From Saururus chinensis (Eukaryota; Streptophyta; Magnoliopsida; Piperales; Saururaceae): a stretch of DNA of 64,000 nucleotides. The notes beneath the pieces were generated by a model. The model ran no database searches. It was given only the letters and a program-made list of their open reading frames with translations, and had not been told where the DNA came from. The DNA lies in the NCBI GenBank assembly GCA_035235625.1, contig CP141148.1:16369057-16433056 (forward strand). The letters are read 5' to 3'. Positions 26,352 to 36,194 of this stretch are shown one piece after another (position 1 is the stretch's first letter; each line of letters begins with the position of its first letter). A program made the translations under genes and the position numbers.

Positions 26352-28326
26352 TATAAGATCCCTAAACTTGAACCAGTTGATTTTATTTTATCTAATTTTA
26401 TTGTGTGTTTTAATGTTAATTTTGATCAATTTTGGACTATTTTCTAAATTAAAGTGGTTAACATAAGTTTTAACTAAAACTTTCTTCATATTAATTTATT
26501 TTATGTTAATATAAGTTATTTGGAATTTGTCCGGAATTTTAAAATTTTTACTATTTTCCCAAAAAGTTAGGGGAGCATAACCCACAGTGGGCCCCATGTG
26601 TAAAATTGAAATAATTAGTCCTAAATGACCCTAACAATATCCTAAGACAGTAGATAATTATTTTAAAATTTTTAGACTTTAATTTAGGTTTAAAATGAGT
26701 AAGTATTTAATTTTTAGTGTAAAACTCTAGTTATACCTCACCTGCTTGTTAGGTTTACCCCAACTCATACTATAATAGAAGGCTTAGCCACTTTCCCAGT
26801 TGGGAAGGGCTGGATACCTAGAGTTAGGAGCTCTACCCCCATTTCCCAAGAAGGAAAGGTGATTAAGGTGATGATTAGCCTAATCTTTCACTAATTTTTT
26901 AGGGTTTTTTCTAAACTTTTCAAATCTATTTTTTTGACAAGGTTTAATCTCGATTTCTACCCAAAAAGCTATTGATTTGAAACTCTATTTTAAACCCTTG
27001 AGAAAGGAATTTCATTTTTGAACCCAAAGAACCCTAGATCTACTATGTTTTGAGATATTTATGTGTTTTAAAATCGGATTTATGAAGGTATTAACAAAAG
27101 CCCTACGTTGGGTAGGTTTTGAAGGTGTTAGGTGAGCGATTTCAAGTGAAGAAGCTTGTTAAAGGTAAGTGTTTTCATCCTAAACGTGACTGTGATTTTA
27201 GATTTGAGTTTTGATAGAGTTTGAAGTGGGTTTCCATGGATACGCTTTAATGGCAATTTTAGGAAAGTCTAATCTTTCTTATAATTTCTTTGTGTGTTTT
27301 TATTGTTAATAGCTAGATCTACTATTTATTAAGCATGGATTTAATTATTACAACATTTGGGAATGAGATTTGGTAGTTTAAGATGATTGTGTGAAGTTTT
27401 AGTTTTGGATTCGAAATGGGGAAGACGAACCAGAAAAGCCCATTATGGCAATCGAATGGCCAGGCAGCCGATGGAATGACCAAGCGTGTGAACGGACAGA
27501 TAGGTCGATCGAACGACCAGGCGTCTAAACGCCCTACTCGGTGTTCAAATGCCAAGACAACAGATTTCTAATTTTTCTTATTTTCGAGTTTTTACTCTTA
27601 AGTACTATTTCTTATGTTCATGCTAAATAATTTGAGTTAGGATGAGCTACTGAAAGGGTATGGAGTTCATGTTGAAAATTATGAAGAATATTTATGTATT
27701 ATGTGAATTACATGTTATTGGTTAAGCATGTTATGAATGTTTATCTTGAATGTATGTTGAATGATTCCTTATATTTTAAGCATGATTCCAGCAGGGATAT
27801 GGAAGGAGAATGGATTTGTATGCCTTTATTTATTATGATTAAATTATGGGTGAATGGTGGTGCCATGTCTAGCTTAAAGTGTGGTCTGATATATGCCTAC
27901 ATAGGTTTAGCATGAGGTTGCACTTGATTTGACTTGTGTTCCTGATGGTTTTTCTCTCATGATTTTTAATAAAGAGCCATGGTTAAATGTTAAAGAGCAT
28001 GTGTGAAGGATGTTAATGGGTTATCTATAATGCCTGTTCATATGCTTAGAGATTAATGTTTCTATCTAGAACACACACAAGTGGGGGTAATCATGGTATT
28101 TAGGATTCATGTAGAGATTGCTCACATATGTATCATGATGCATGTATCATGAAACGGATTTATGAATGAGACATTACTAGGTTTAGCAGATGTTAGTCAA
28201 TTTGATGCTTAACCAATAAAGACCAACACAATGCACAAAACAATGGACACCGTTCAGGAAATAATGCACTAATTGTTACCTGAAAATACTGACTCCCTCT
28301 CAAAAGAGTAATTGTATGCTAACAGA

Positions 28327-28735
28327 AATCCTAGCATCTCAAGAGATCCACTTAGATCAGCCATGGGCCTAGAGATGTAAGTACCAGCTATGCTCATGGA
28401 CACACTGGCCGGAGGTAGATGAGTCTTCCATGATGCTCAAAAACCTAGTTTGCGCATTTGCTGGGATCCATCATCCCGAAGAAACGGAAACCATGAAGGT
28501 CTGAAAAATTACCGCCATGGCTATTATCAGAAATCCTAGCATCTCTAGAGATCGACTTCGATTAGCCATGGGCCTAGAGATGTAGGTACTAACTGTGCTC
28601 ATGGACACACTAGCCGGAGGTAGATGAGCCTTCCATGATGCTCAAAAACCTGGTTTGCGCATTTGCAAGGATCCATTGTCCCGAAGAAATGGAGACCAAG
28701 AAGGTCTAAATATCCGCCATGGCTATTACTGTGAG
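28327..28735 (-). repeat. 204-205 bp tandem duplication in C1
   Basis: Two copies start at 28327 and 28532 ('aatcctagcatctc'). Each runs through 'gatcagccatgggcctagag', 'gccggaggtagatgag' and 'ggtttgcgcatttgc'. The same pair occurs in C2 at 44085 and 44289, so the duplication predates both copies. Confidence 0.85.
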
Positions 28736-29129
28736 CTTAAACTTTGACTCTGAGAACATCCCATAACTGCCCTCGGTTCATTAAACAAGGTAAAATTCTA
28801 TGTCAGGGCCTCGTTCACTCCATAAACTAGTCCAAACCCTAAAGAGGGTATTTTAGTCATTATCTTGATTAGGTGTTCTTCCCCCAATCCAAAGACAACC
28901 AAAATTTCTTGATTATTCTTTATTAACCTTAATTTATTGATATAACTTAACACAACAATAATAAATGTAAGCATCAGAATAATCAACATAATAAGAACTC
29001 AGACTCATGCTGAAATGAACTAACAAATTCAACATTATAATGAAAAGGATTTGGGGTTGAGATGCATAACTCAAGTTATACACCTAATATGACAAGGTCA
29101 GGCTGAAACAACCATCAACATTCACCCTA

Positions 29130-29850
29130 ATGTATATCACAATCAAGGCTAAAATTTAGGGACAAATTATGTTAAATTTCAAAAGCATCTTAGGCTCAAA
29201 TTAAGAGACTTAATAAACATGAATATATCATGAACTAAGGCTCAAAAGTCAGGGATTGAATCAGCAAGATTATAACCTAAATCAAAGCTAAGAATCAAGT
29301 ATTAGGTAGGCAATAATGCAACCTAAACTAGGGCTGAAACATAGATGTTCTCTCAGCATGATTATAACATAAATCAAGGCTGAGAATTTGGTAGTACTTT
29401 GGCTAAATAGAGCTTAAAACAAGGCTGCAAAATAGGGATCTAAGTAAGCAAAACCAAAGCCTAAACTAAGGCTTCAAATCAGGGATTTGAGTAGCCAAAG
29501 TATGGCCTAAACTACGGCCACGAATCAGGGATTAAATTAGCCAAAGTATAGCCTAAGGTAAGGCCACGAATCAGGGATTAAATTAGCCAAATTATGGCCT
29601 AAAATAAGGCCACAAATCAGGGATTAAGTTTGCCAAAGTATGGCCGAAAGTATGGCCACAAATCAGGGATTAAGTTAGCCAAAGTATGGCCTAAAGTCAG
29701 GCCACGAATCAGAGATTAAATTGGTCAAAGTAAGGCCACGAATTAGGGATTAAATTGGCTAAAAGTATGGCATAAAGTAAGGACACAAACCAGGGAAAAA
29801 ATTGGCCAAAGTATGGCCTAAAGTAAGGCCACAAACTAGGGAATAAATCC
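29130..29850 (-). repeat. 46-bp minisatellite in C1, degenerate at one end
   Basis: The clearest part is 29453-29850. The 'agtatgg'-type landmark recurs at 29499, 29545, 29591, 29637, 29683 and 29729, exactly 46 bp apart, then at 29763 (12-bp deletion) and 29810. Each unit holds 'ggccacgaatcagggatta'. From 29130 to 29450 the same words ('aaggct', 'cagggatt', 'cctaaa') recur irregularly, which suggests an older, decayed part of the array. Confidence 0.85.
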
Positions 29851-29898
29851 AGAAGAGTGTATGCCCAAATCATGGATAATAAACATGACTACAATGAA

Positions 29899-30165
29899 AA
29901 TCATTCATGCCTAACATAGGGCTAAGATAGATGACAAAAATCAGCAACATGCTTGCAGGAGTTAATGACAATCTACTTGACAAAAATCAGAATCATGCAT
30001 GCCTAACATAGGGCTAAGATAGATGACAAAAATCAGCAACATGCTTGCATAAATTAAGGCTAATCTACTTGACAAACATTAAAATCATGCATGTCTAACA
30101 TAGGGCTAAAATAGATGACAAAAATCAGCAATGTGCTTGCATGAATTAAAAGCTAATTCATGACA
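29899..30165 (-). repeat. 92-bp tandem repeat in C1 (about three copies)
   Basis: Copies start at 29899, 29991 and 30083 ('aatcatgcatg'), exactly 92 bp apart. Each contains 'cctaacatagggctaa' and 'gatgacaaaaatcagcaa'. The period is twice that of the adjacent 46-bp array and both share 'gcctaa' and 'atcag' words, so a common origin is possible but not shown. Confidence 0.8.
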
Positions 30166-30819
30166 TCAAAAGAAACCCCTAGAATCAGGCTGAATTACAT
30201 CTATCAAACCCTCATGCTTAAGGGTGTAAAAAGAAGCACATACTTGTCCCCAAAACTCCTAGCCCTTTTTCTTATGCTTCTAAGCCTTGAATTCAATCCA
30301 AAGATGACTGTTTTGTGCCTTCTAAAGCTACTAGCTATGGAAGTCCTTGCTGAGAAAAGAGATGGAGAAGAGGGAGGCTGAACTAAAATCAATCCCCCTC
30401 TTTTTTTCTTATATAAGGCTTCCCCTCTTCAAACTCTTGGGTGCCCTCCCCCTCTAGTACTCTCCCTTAATTACAATCTCGGAATCACAATCTCTGCCCC
30501 ATTAAGAATAGGAAACCAACCCACATACATGCTCAAAATAGTCCCAAAAGTGTTCTAACCTAACTAGATATATAGTTGATCCCTCCTCCAACTTTTTCTA
30601 CCACTCCTAGTACTCCTCGGACTCCTACTTGAGCTAGAAGTTTTAGGCTCGCATGCCATCTCATCTCAACAAAGTTCTAGTTACGTCCTCTTCTTTCTTG
30701 GAGTCCTTGTCCTGCTAGGACTCTCTCCCTCTTTAAATTCCTAGTTCTTTTAGAACTTCTAGTTCCTAATACATTTAGGGCTCCTAACTCCTAGTATATT
30801 TAGGACTCCTAACACCTAG

Positions 30820-30975
30820 TACAATTAAGACATCAAACTCTAAGCACGAGTAGGATATCTACCTCCAAGCATGAGTAGGACATCTAACTCCAAAAACGAG
30901 TAGGACATCCAACTCCAAGCACGAGTAGGACATCCAACTCCAAGCACGAGTAGGACATCCAACTCGGGTAAACAG
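30820..30975 (-). repeat. 25-bp minisatellite in C1
   Basis: The unit 'taggacatccaactccaagc' plus 'acgag' starts at 30851, 30876, 30901, 30926 and 30951. The last copies are identical and the upstream ones are degenerate ('taggactcctaactcctag', 30770-30830). The pattern is of recent local expansion. Confidence 0.9.
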
Positions 30976-31225
30976 GCCCTGTGCGATATGCTCAACTTCG
31001 AACGGTCGTATCTCCCTCATCTAAACTCCGATTTGCACGTTCTTAGTCGTGTTTAAAGTTCTTTCTATCTACTTTCTAACTACATAGGTTTCATCCATCA
31101 CTTCTAACTTATGATCAATTTATTCTAACAAAAAATTCAATGGGTCCAACACCCTAATCTCCACGTGGTTGACTTCAGGAATTTAGAAAAATCCCGGATG
31201 TTACAGTTAGAGTATTTCTTGTTTA

Positions 31226-31345
31226 GGTTATATATGATGTTTATGTATGATCTAAATATGTATTAGAGGCACTTCTCATGTAAGTTATAAAGTAATATTT
31301 ATGCATGATCTGAATGTGTGCTAGAGATACTTCTCATGTAAGTTA
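31226..31345 (+). repeat. 57-bp tandem repeat remnant in the 5' LTR
   Basis: About two copies of the LTR A repeat with 'gatct(a/g)aatgtgt' and 'agaggcacttctcatgtaag' follow the C1 boundary. The first part of the array was lost with the deletion at the C1 site. Confidence 0.65.
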
Positions 31346-31708
31346 TATGTGATGATTATGCATGATGTGATTGTAGGAGCATCACTTATTATGCAGGATG
31401 GATGTGATGTCCTAATTTAATTATTCATGCCACAATTTATGATTTGAGTCATGTGTGATGACTCAGGATTTTAAGTATGTGGGCTTATGACTTATGGACT
31501 AATTAAGAGAAAGTCCTCTTTATTTTCCTTATTACTCTTAACAAAGGTTTAAAGGTGCACACTCTGTATGTAAAATTCACCTGATTAAGGGGTTAAAGTC
31601 TTCCACAATGCATTTAAACCAACAACTATCTCCCTCGTGCTCTGCGACCATCCCTTGGACCAGGTTCGGCTCAGGTTAGGTGGGTGCCAGTGCATGACAG
31701 AAAGTTTT

Positions 31709-31720
31709 TGGTATGGGAGC
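31709..31720 (+). promoter_or_regulatory. Primer-binding site of the chromovirus
   Basis: 'tggtatgggagc' lies 9 bases after the LTR end at 31699. It matches 10 of 12 bases of the usual plant initiator-Met-tRNA primer site (TGGTATCAGAGC). The two changed bases fit the general decay of the element. Confidence 0.7.
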
Positions 31721-31933
31721 ACCTCTTTGTCCAAAAGTAAATAAGGTTAGGTGATGAGTCTTATAGGGTTAATGGGTGTGAGATGATTAAGTTCTAGACA
31801 TAACTAGTGATGTGGAATTCTGTTAGTTGTTTGTCTTAAATGATTGTTTCTTGATTGTTTTGTTTGTTTTACTTGGTTGCTTGCATTGCTTTGAGTTCTT
31901 AGGCTGTATGTTTAATGTCTGGTTGTTATGTAG

Positions 31934-32800
31934 ATGGCTAACTCTAATCATGTAGGTGCTAATATCCATTACAATGCGCAAGACCTAAGAGTTGACGACG
32001 TGTTGACTGCCATAGAGGGGTTAACACAAGTCGTCTAGGCTAAGCACGTGAGCGGTAGCGGATATGAATCTCTTTCACTTGAGGGATTTAAGAAGCTTAA
32101 CCCTCCAAGCTTCAAGGCTGGGTTAGATGCTTCAGAGGCGGATAACTAGAGACTCCACATGAAGAAGATCTTCAGTGCCTGACGATGCGCGAAAGAGGAG
32201 AAGACTCAACTTGCAGTCTTCACGTTCAAGGGTGAGGCTCAGAGATGGTGTGGTGGTTGCCCATGGAGTGACAGAGATTCCAAGGTAGCATGGATATTCC
32301 CTGGGAGGAATTCTTGCCTGCTTTCAATGAAAAGTACTTTCCTCTCCACATACAGGAAGAGAGGAAGAAGGAATTTTTGAACCTTCAGCAGGGATCCATG
32401 ACAGTTTTAGCATATGAGACTAAGTTTGTGGAGCTTGAGCACTTCGCACCTCATTTCTTTGGCAATGAGTACGAGCATGTGAGGAAGTTCAAGGATGGGC
32501 TGAGGCCCTTTATCAAAGGCCGAGTGGTTCCTTCCAACATAAGACATTAGTGGAGGTGCTTGAGACAGCTATCGTCGTGGAACAGGAGTCGGCGGACTAC
32601 ATGAGGAAGAGGGGGCAGAAGCCTATGAGGCCGAGACAGGAGGATTTCCATAACCACCGGAACCATAAGTGACGTGCTGGTCTTCATGCTAGGAACCACA
32701 CTACTCATGTGTAGTCATACGGCCATGGCCAAAGGGCCAATGTCACTTGCTATATCTGCGGGCAGCAAGGACATTATAAGTGGGAGTGTCCTCGTAACAC
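31934..32800 (+). pseudogene. gag remains of the chromovirus (capsid and zinc knuckle)
   Basis: A start codon at 31934 opens a frame with a typical chromovirus gag N-terminus, broken by in-frame stops at 32036, 32147 and 32180 (two of the three could derive from Trp or Arg codons). The frame then shifts between about 32250 and 32290. An 86-codon open stretch at 32290-32550 is recognisable as retrotransposon gag capsid ('WEEFLPAFNEKYFP', then 'EFLNLQQG'). A further shift leads to a CCHC zinc knuckle at 32748-32789 with C-x2-C-x4-H-x4-C spacing intact. Gag would form the particle and bind element RNA; this copy cannot make it. Confidence 0.85.
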
Positions 32801-33300
32801 TCAGGGTGGTGCACATAGACATCCACCGGTGCCACCTAACACCAGTCCCTAGCAGCAGGGAGCACCACAAGCAAGACCATCCATTGGGCAGTAGGATGCT
32901 AAGGGGAAGAGGCCAGCTAATGATGGGAGAGTGTTCGCTATATCAGCGCAGGAAGCGGCCAACTCCTTGGGCGTGGTGGAAGTTATGATTATCATTGCCT
33001 CCCACTATGTTAGAGTACTATTTGATACCGGTTCCTCTCATTCTTTCATCTCCCCGCATTTTGTTCATGAGATTGGTGTTGGTCATAAATTGTTATCTAT
33101 TCCTTTGTGAGTATCTATACCTTCATCTTCACTTCAGGCAGAGGAGTATCTTGAGATAGTTTCCATGATGATTGATGGGCATGAGTTGCATGTTGATTTG
33201 ATTATCTTGGCTATGATTGATTTTGATGTAATTTTAGGCATGAACATATGTCTAAGTATCATGTGCATGTGGACTATCAGGGGAGAAACGTGATTTTGAT
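32801..33300 (+). pseudogene. Aspartic protease remains of the chromovirus
   Basis: In the same frame as the zinc knuckle, a DTGSSHSF active-site motif lies at 33024-33047. The catalytic Asp-Thr-Gly is intact. The frame has TAG stops in the linker before it and a TGA at 33108-33110 after it. The downstream 'VILG' flap-end motif is present near 33222, after which the frame is lost. The protease would cleave Gag-Pol. Confidence 0.8.
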
Positions 33301-33489
33301 TTGCTAGGAGCTAAGGCTTTCATCTTTCAAGGGGTAAGGTGTCCTAGTGGCAAGTTCTTGGTATCTTCATCAAAAGTGAGGGATGTGAGGCTTTCCTTGT
33401 AAGTGTCTTGGGTATGAATATAGAGTAATCTTCTTTGGATTCCGTTCGAGTAGTAGTGGAGTTTTCTAATGTCTTTCCTAGTGACTTGT

Positions 33490-34346
33490 CAGGTTTGCCA
33501 CCAGAGAGGGAGATAGAGTTTATATTGATCTCATTCCAGACACAACTCCTATTTCTAAAGCTCCCAATCGTATGGCTCTAGCTGAACTTAAGGAGTTTAA
33601 GGCTCAGCTGCAAGACCTAATGGATAATGGTTATATCAGATTGAGTGCATCTCCTTGGGGCGCGCCAGTCTTATTTGTACAGAAGAAGGATGGTTCTCTT
33701 CGGTTGTGCATCGACTACTGAATGCTAAATCAGGTAACCATAAAAAAATAAATACCCCTTACCTAGGATTGATGATTTGTTTGATCAATTATAGAGAGCA
33801 CAAGTCTTCTCTAAGATTAATTTGAGATTAGGTTATTACCAACATTGGATTCGTCTGGATGATGTGTTGAAGATGGCATTTTGTACCCATTATGGACATT
33901 ATGAGTTTATAGTGATGCATTTTGGTCTCACCAATGCACTAGCCTCATTCATGGATCTGATGAACCGAGTGTTCTCGCTTTATCTGGATCGATTTGTGAT
34001 CATATTTGTGGACGATATTCTAATCTATTTGGCCAATGAGGAAGAACATGAAGCACATTTGAGAATTATTCAACAAACTTTATGGGAGCATCAACTCTTT
34101 GCGAAGTTTGACAAATATGAATTTTGGTTGAAGGAGGTGCATTTTTTGGGTCATGTTATATCGAAAGATGGTGTGGTAGTTGATCCTTCGAAAGTCGAAG
34201 CTGTGTTGAAATGGGAGCAATGGAAGAGTGCATTTGAAGTTCACAGTTTCTTAGGACTTGCCAGGTACTACCGTAAGCTCATTGAGGGCTTTTCTAGCAT
34301 TGCAAGCCCTATGACCAAGCATGTGAAGAAAGCTTCCAAGAGTTGA
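33490..34346 (+). pseudogene. Reverse transcriptase remains of the chromovirus
   Basis: The RT N-terminus is readable from about 33490 ('[19 protein letters not shown]' region, ending in a TGA at 33719). A frameshift sits in an A-run near 33745, and a TAG lies near 33795. From 33822 a 174-codon open frame covers the palm, including 'MHFGLTNA' and the catalytic FVDD at 34015-34026, then the thumb and connection with '[16 protein letters not shown]'. FVDD is an accepted variant of the YxDD box in this superfamily. The copy is broken but the family is certain. Confidence 0.9.
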
Positions 34347-34779
34347 GAAGAGATTGACTTCAGCTCTGATTTTGACTTTGACTTCCTGTAGTGGTGATTA
34401 TGTGGTCTATAGTGATGCTTCACTTCGTAGTTTGGGTTTTGTGCTTATGTAGCACGGGAGAGTTGTAGCTTATGCATCTTGACAGTTTAGAGTGCACAAG
34501 CGAAACTATCCCACTCATGACTTAGAGTTAGCAGCTGTGGTATTCACATTAAAGATTTGGTGGCACTATCTTTATGGTGAGAAGTTTGAGGTATTCACTT
34601 TTCACAAAAGTTTGAAGTACCTGTTCACTCAAAGGGACTTGAACATGAGGCAAAGGAGATGGTTTGAGTTCCTTAAGGATTATGATTTCACTATCTCTTA
34701 TCATCCCAGTAAAGCTAATGTGGTAGCGGATGTCTTGAGTAGAAAATCAGCCACTTCGATAGCTTGTGTGTGTGTTTGA
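34347..34779 (+). pseudogene. RNase H remains of the chromovirus
   Basis: A frame shifted relative to RT carries 'YSDAS' at 34408-34422 (first catalytic Asp) and the '[16 protein letters not shown]' helix with its catalytic Glu in the open stretch 34492-34779. The C-terminal '[15 protein letters not shown]' motif is intact with its Asp. Stops interrupt the segment 34440-34490. This domain would degrade RNA in the RNA-DNA hybrid. Confidence 0.85.
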
Positions 34780-35560
34780 GAAAGGCTCTTATATGAGAAT
34801 GTCATTGAGCTTAAGCCGGAGTAGGTCCGATGGGAGTTTGACTTATAGAAGATGGTTGTGTGTACCAAACTCCTTGGAGCTTAAGGAGCGTATTTTGTCA
34901 GAGGCACATCACTCTAGGTTTTCCATCTACCCAAGGGGAACCAAGATGTATCATGATATGAAAAGGACTTTTTGGTGGTGTCCTATGATGAGGGACATTG
35001 CTTCTTTTGTGTCCAAATGCCTTGTTTTCCAACAACTCAAGGTGGAACATCGTTATCCGGGTGGTTTACTACAACCCCTTCCTATCCCGGAGTGGAAGTG
35101 GGAGAATGTGGCTATGGACATTATTTCCGGACATCCTTGATCACCGAGCGGTAACGACGTGGTGTGGGTCATCGTTGATCGACTCACCAAGTCTGCACAC
35201 TTTCTTGCAAAAAGAGTGACCACTTCTCTTGATGTACTAGTTACCTTATATGTGAAGGAGGTTGTACGGTTGCATGGTATTCAGGTATCCATTGTTTCTT
35301 ACCGTGATCCTCGCTTTACTTCCCAATTTTGGCAGAGTTTTCACAAAGCTTGGGTACACCGTTGCATCTTAGCTCAGCTTACCATCCTCAAACTGATGGG
35401 CAATCAAAGAGGACTATCCAAACACTTGAGGACATGCTTCGGCCGTGTGTACTTGAGTGCAAGGGCAATGGGGAATAACACCTACCTTTGGTGGAGTTTG
35501 CTTATAATAATAGTTATCAGGTAAGCATTAAGATGGCACCATTTAAGGCACTCTATGGGC
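34780..35560 (+). pseudogene. Integrase remains of the chromovirus, catalytic residues lost
   Basis: The zinc-binding domain starts in the open stretch 34766-35140 ('EAHHSRFSIYP'), but the second Cys of the usual CxxC is Phe (codon at 35027-35029). In the DDE core the first Asp is present (35117, 'MDII'). The position of the second Asp in the family motif S-D-R-D-P is Tyr (codon 35300-35302). After a one-base shift near 35350, the catalytic Glu position ('DGQSxR') is Lys (35407). Family alignment is from memory. Integrase would insert the cDNA; this copy could not, even with its frame intact. Confidence 0.85.
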
Positions 35561-36129
35561 GTCCGTGTCGATATCCCCTTTGTTGAGGTCGGGGAACATC
35601 TTCTTGCTGATCCTGATCTTATGCAACAATCAGTGGAGAAGATCCGACTTATCTGAGAGAGGTTGCAAATGGCGTAGAGTCGGCAATAGAGCTATGCTAA
35701 TAGACGGTGGTGAGACTTGGAGTTTAATGTGGGTGGTCATGTCTTTCTCAAGATCTCTCCATCCCGTGGTGTAGCATTTTGGCCAACAGGGCAAGTTGTT
35801 TCCCAGGTTTATCGAACCGTTTGAGGTCTTGGAGCGAGTTAGTGCTATGGCCTACCGTGTAGCTTTGCCACCTCGGCTTACCAACATCCATAAATATGTT
35901 TCATGAATCACTTCTTCAGAAGTATGAGCCAGACCTGACACACGTATTGGACTTCAAGCCGTTGGAGCTACATGAGGATCTTTCATATGTGGAGACACTC
36001 GTTCAGATCTTAGATCAGAAGAAAAAGATTCTCCGGCAAAAAGTTATCCCACTAGTGAAAATCTTAACGGATAATCACAAGGTTGAAGAGGCGACTTGGG
36101 AGAAAGAAGATGAGATCAGAGAGAAATAA
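35561..36129 (+). pseudogene. Integrase C-terminus with chromodomain-like end
   Basis: The stretch 35561-35895 is broken but keeps fragments of the GPY-type C-terminus. The open stretch 35896-36129 ends in a chromodomain-like segment with 'VQILDQKKKILRQKVIPLVK', an aromatic-poor core and 'VEEATWEKE'. In chromoviruses this domain is thought to guide insertion to heterochromatin, which fits the element's place in a satellite. Assignment to the Tekay-type chromodomain is by resemblance. Confidence 0.75.
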
Positions 36130-36180
36130 CCCAACCTATTCGACGCCGACATTTAGAGAATTTTGGGGGACCAAAATTCC

Positions 36181-36194
36181 TAAGAGATGAGGGA
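36181..36194 (+). promoter_or_regulatory. Polypurine tract next to the 3' LTR
   Basis: The purine-rich 'agagatgaggga' abuts the 3' LTR start at 36195 ('tgtaagatccc'). It follows the 'ttttgggggacc' stretch often seen just upstream in this lineage. Three pyrimidine changes make it degenerate. It would prime plus-strand synthesis. Confidence 0.65.

Larger units (their letters stand above)
28208..31206 (-). mobile_element. Family C LTR fragment (C1), reverse orientation, nested in the 5' LTR of the A element
   Basis: On the minus strand it starts 'tgtaacatccggg' (from about 31206), a typical plant Ty3/gypsy LTR start. It is truncated at 28208, where it lacks the 3' end seen in C2. Bases 28208-28990 match 43965-44750 in the same orientation, including a shared 204-bp tandem duplication. 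The middle contains three minisatellite blocks. I found no gag or pol. ORFs at 28798-28989 and 30160-30392 have no recognisable domain and are probably chance. Confidence 0.7.
26352..31699 (+). repeat. 5' LTR of the family A chromovirus (interrupted by C1)
   Basis: It starts 'tataagatccct' (the other two copies read 'tgtaagatccc') and ends 'gtgcatgaca' immediately before the primer-binding site. LTR A sequence is present at 26352-28207 and 31207-31699. Between them lies C1. Comparison with the 3' LTR shows that roughly 400 bp of LTR (equivalent to about 37980-38390) is missing at the C1 site. A second internal deletion lies near 31440. A weak TATA-like region is at about 26770. Confidence 0.85.

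Noticed and set aside
29130-30165. CRISPR-like array
   Set aside because: The 46-bp and 92-bp units are contiguous tandem repeats without unique spacers, in a plant LTR context.
30160-30392. Overlapping open frames of 62-73 codons on both strands in C1
   Set aside because: Overlapping opposite-strand frames without a recognisable domain inside a non-coding LTR.
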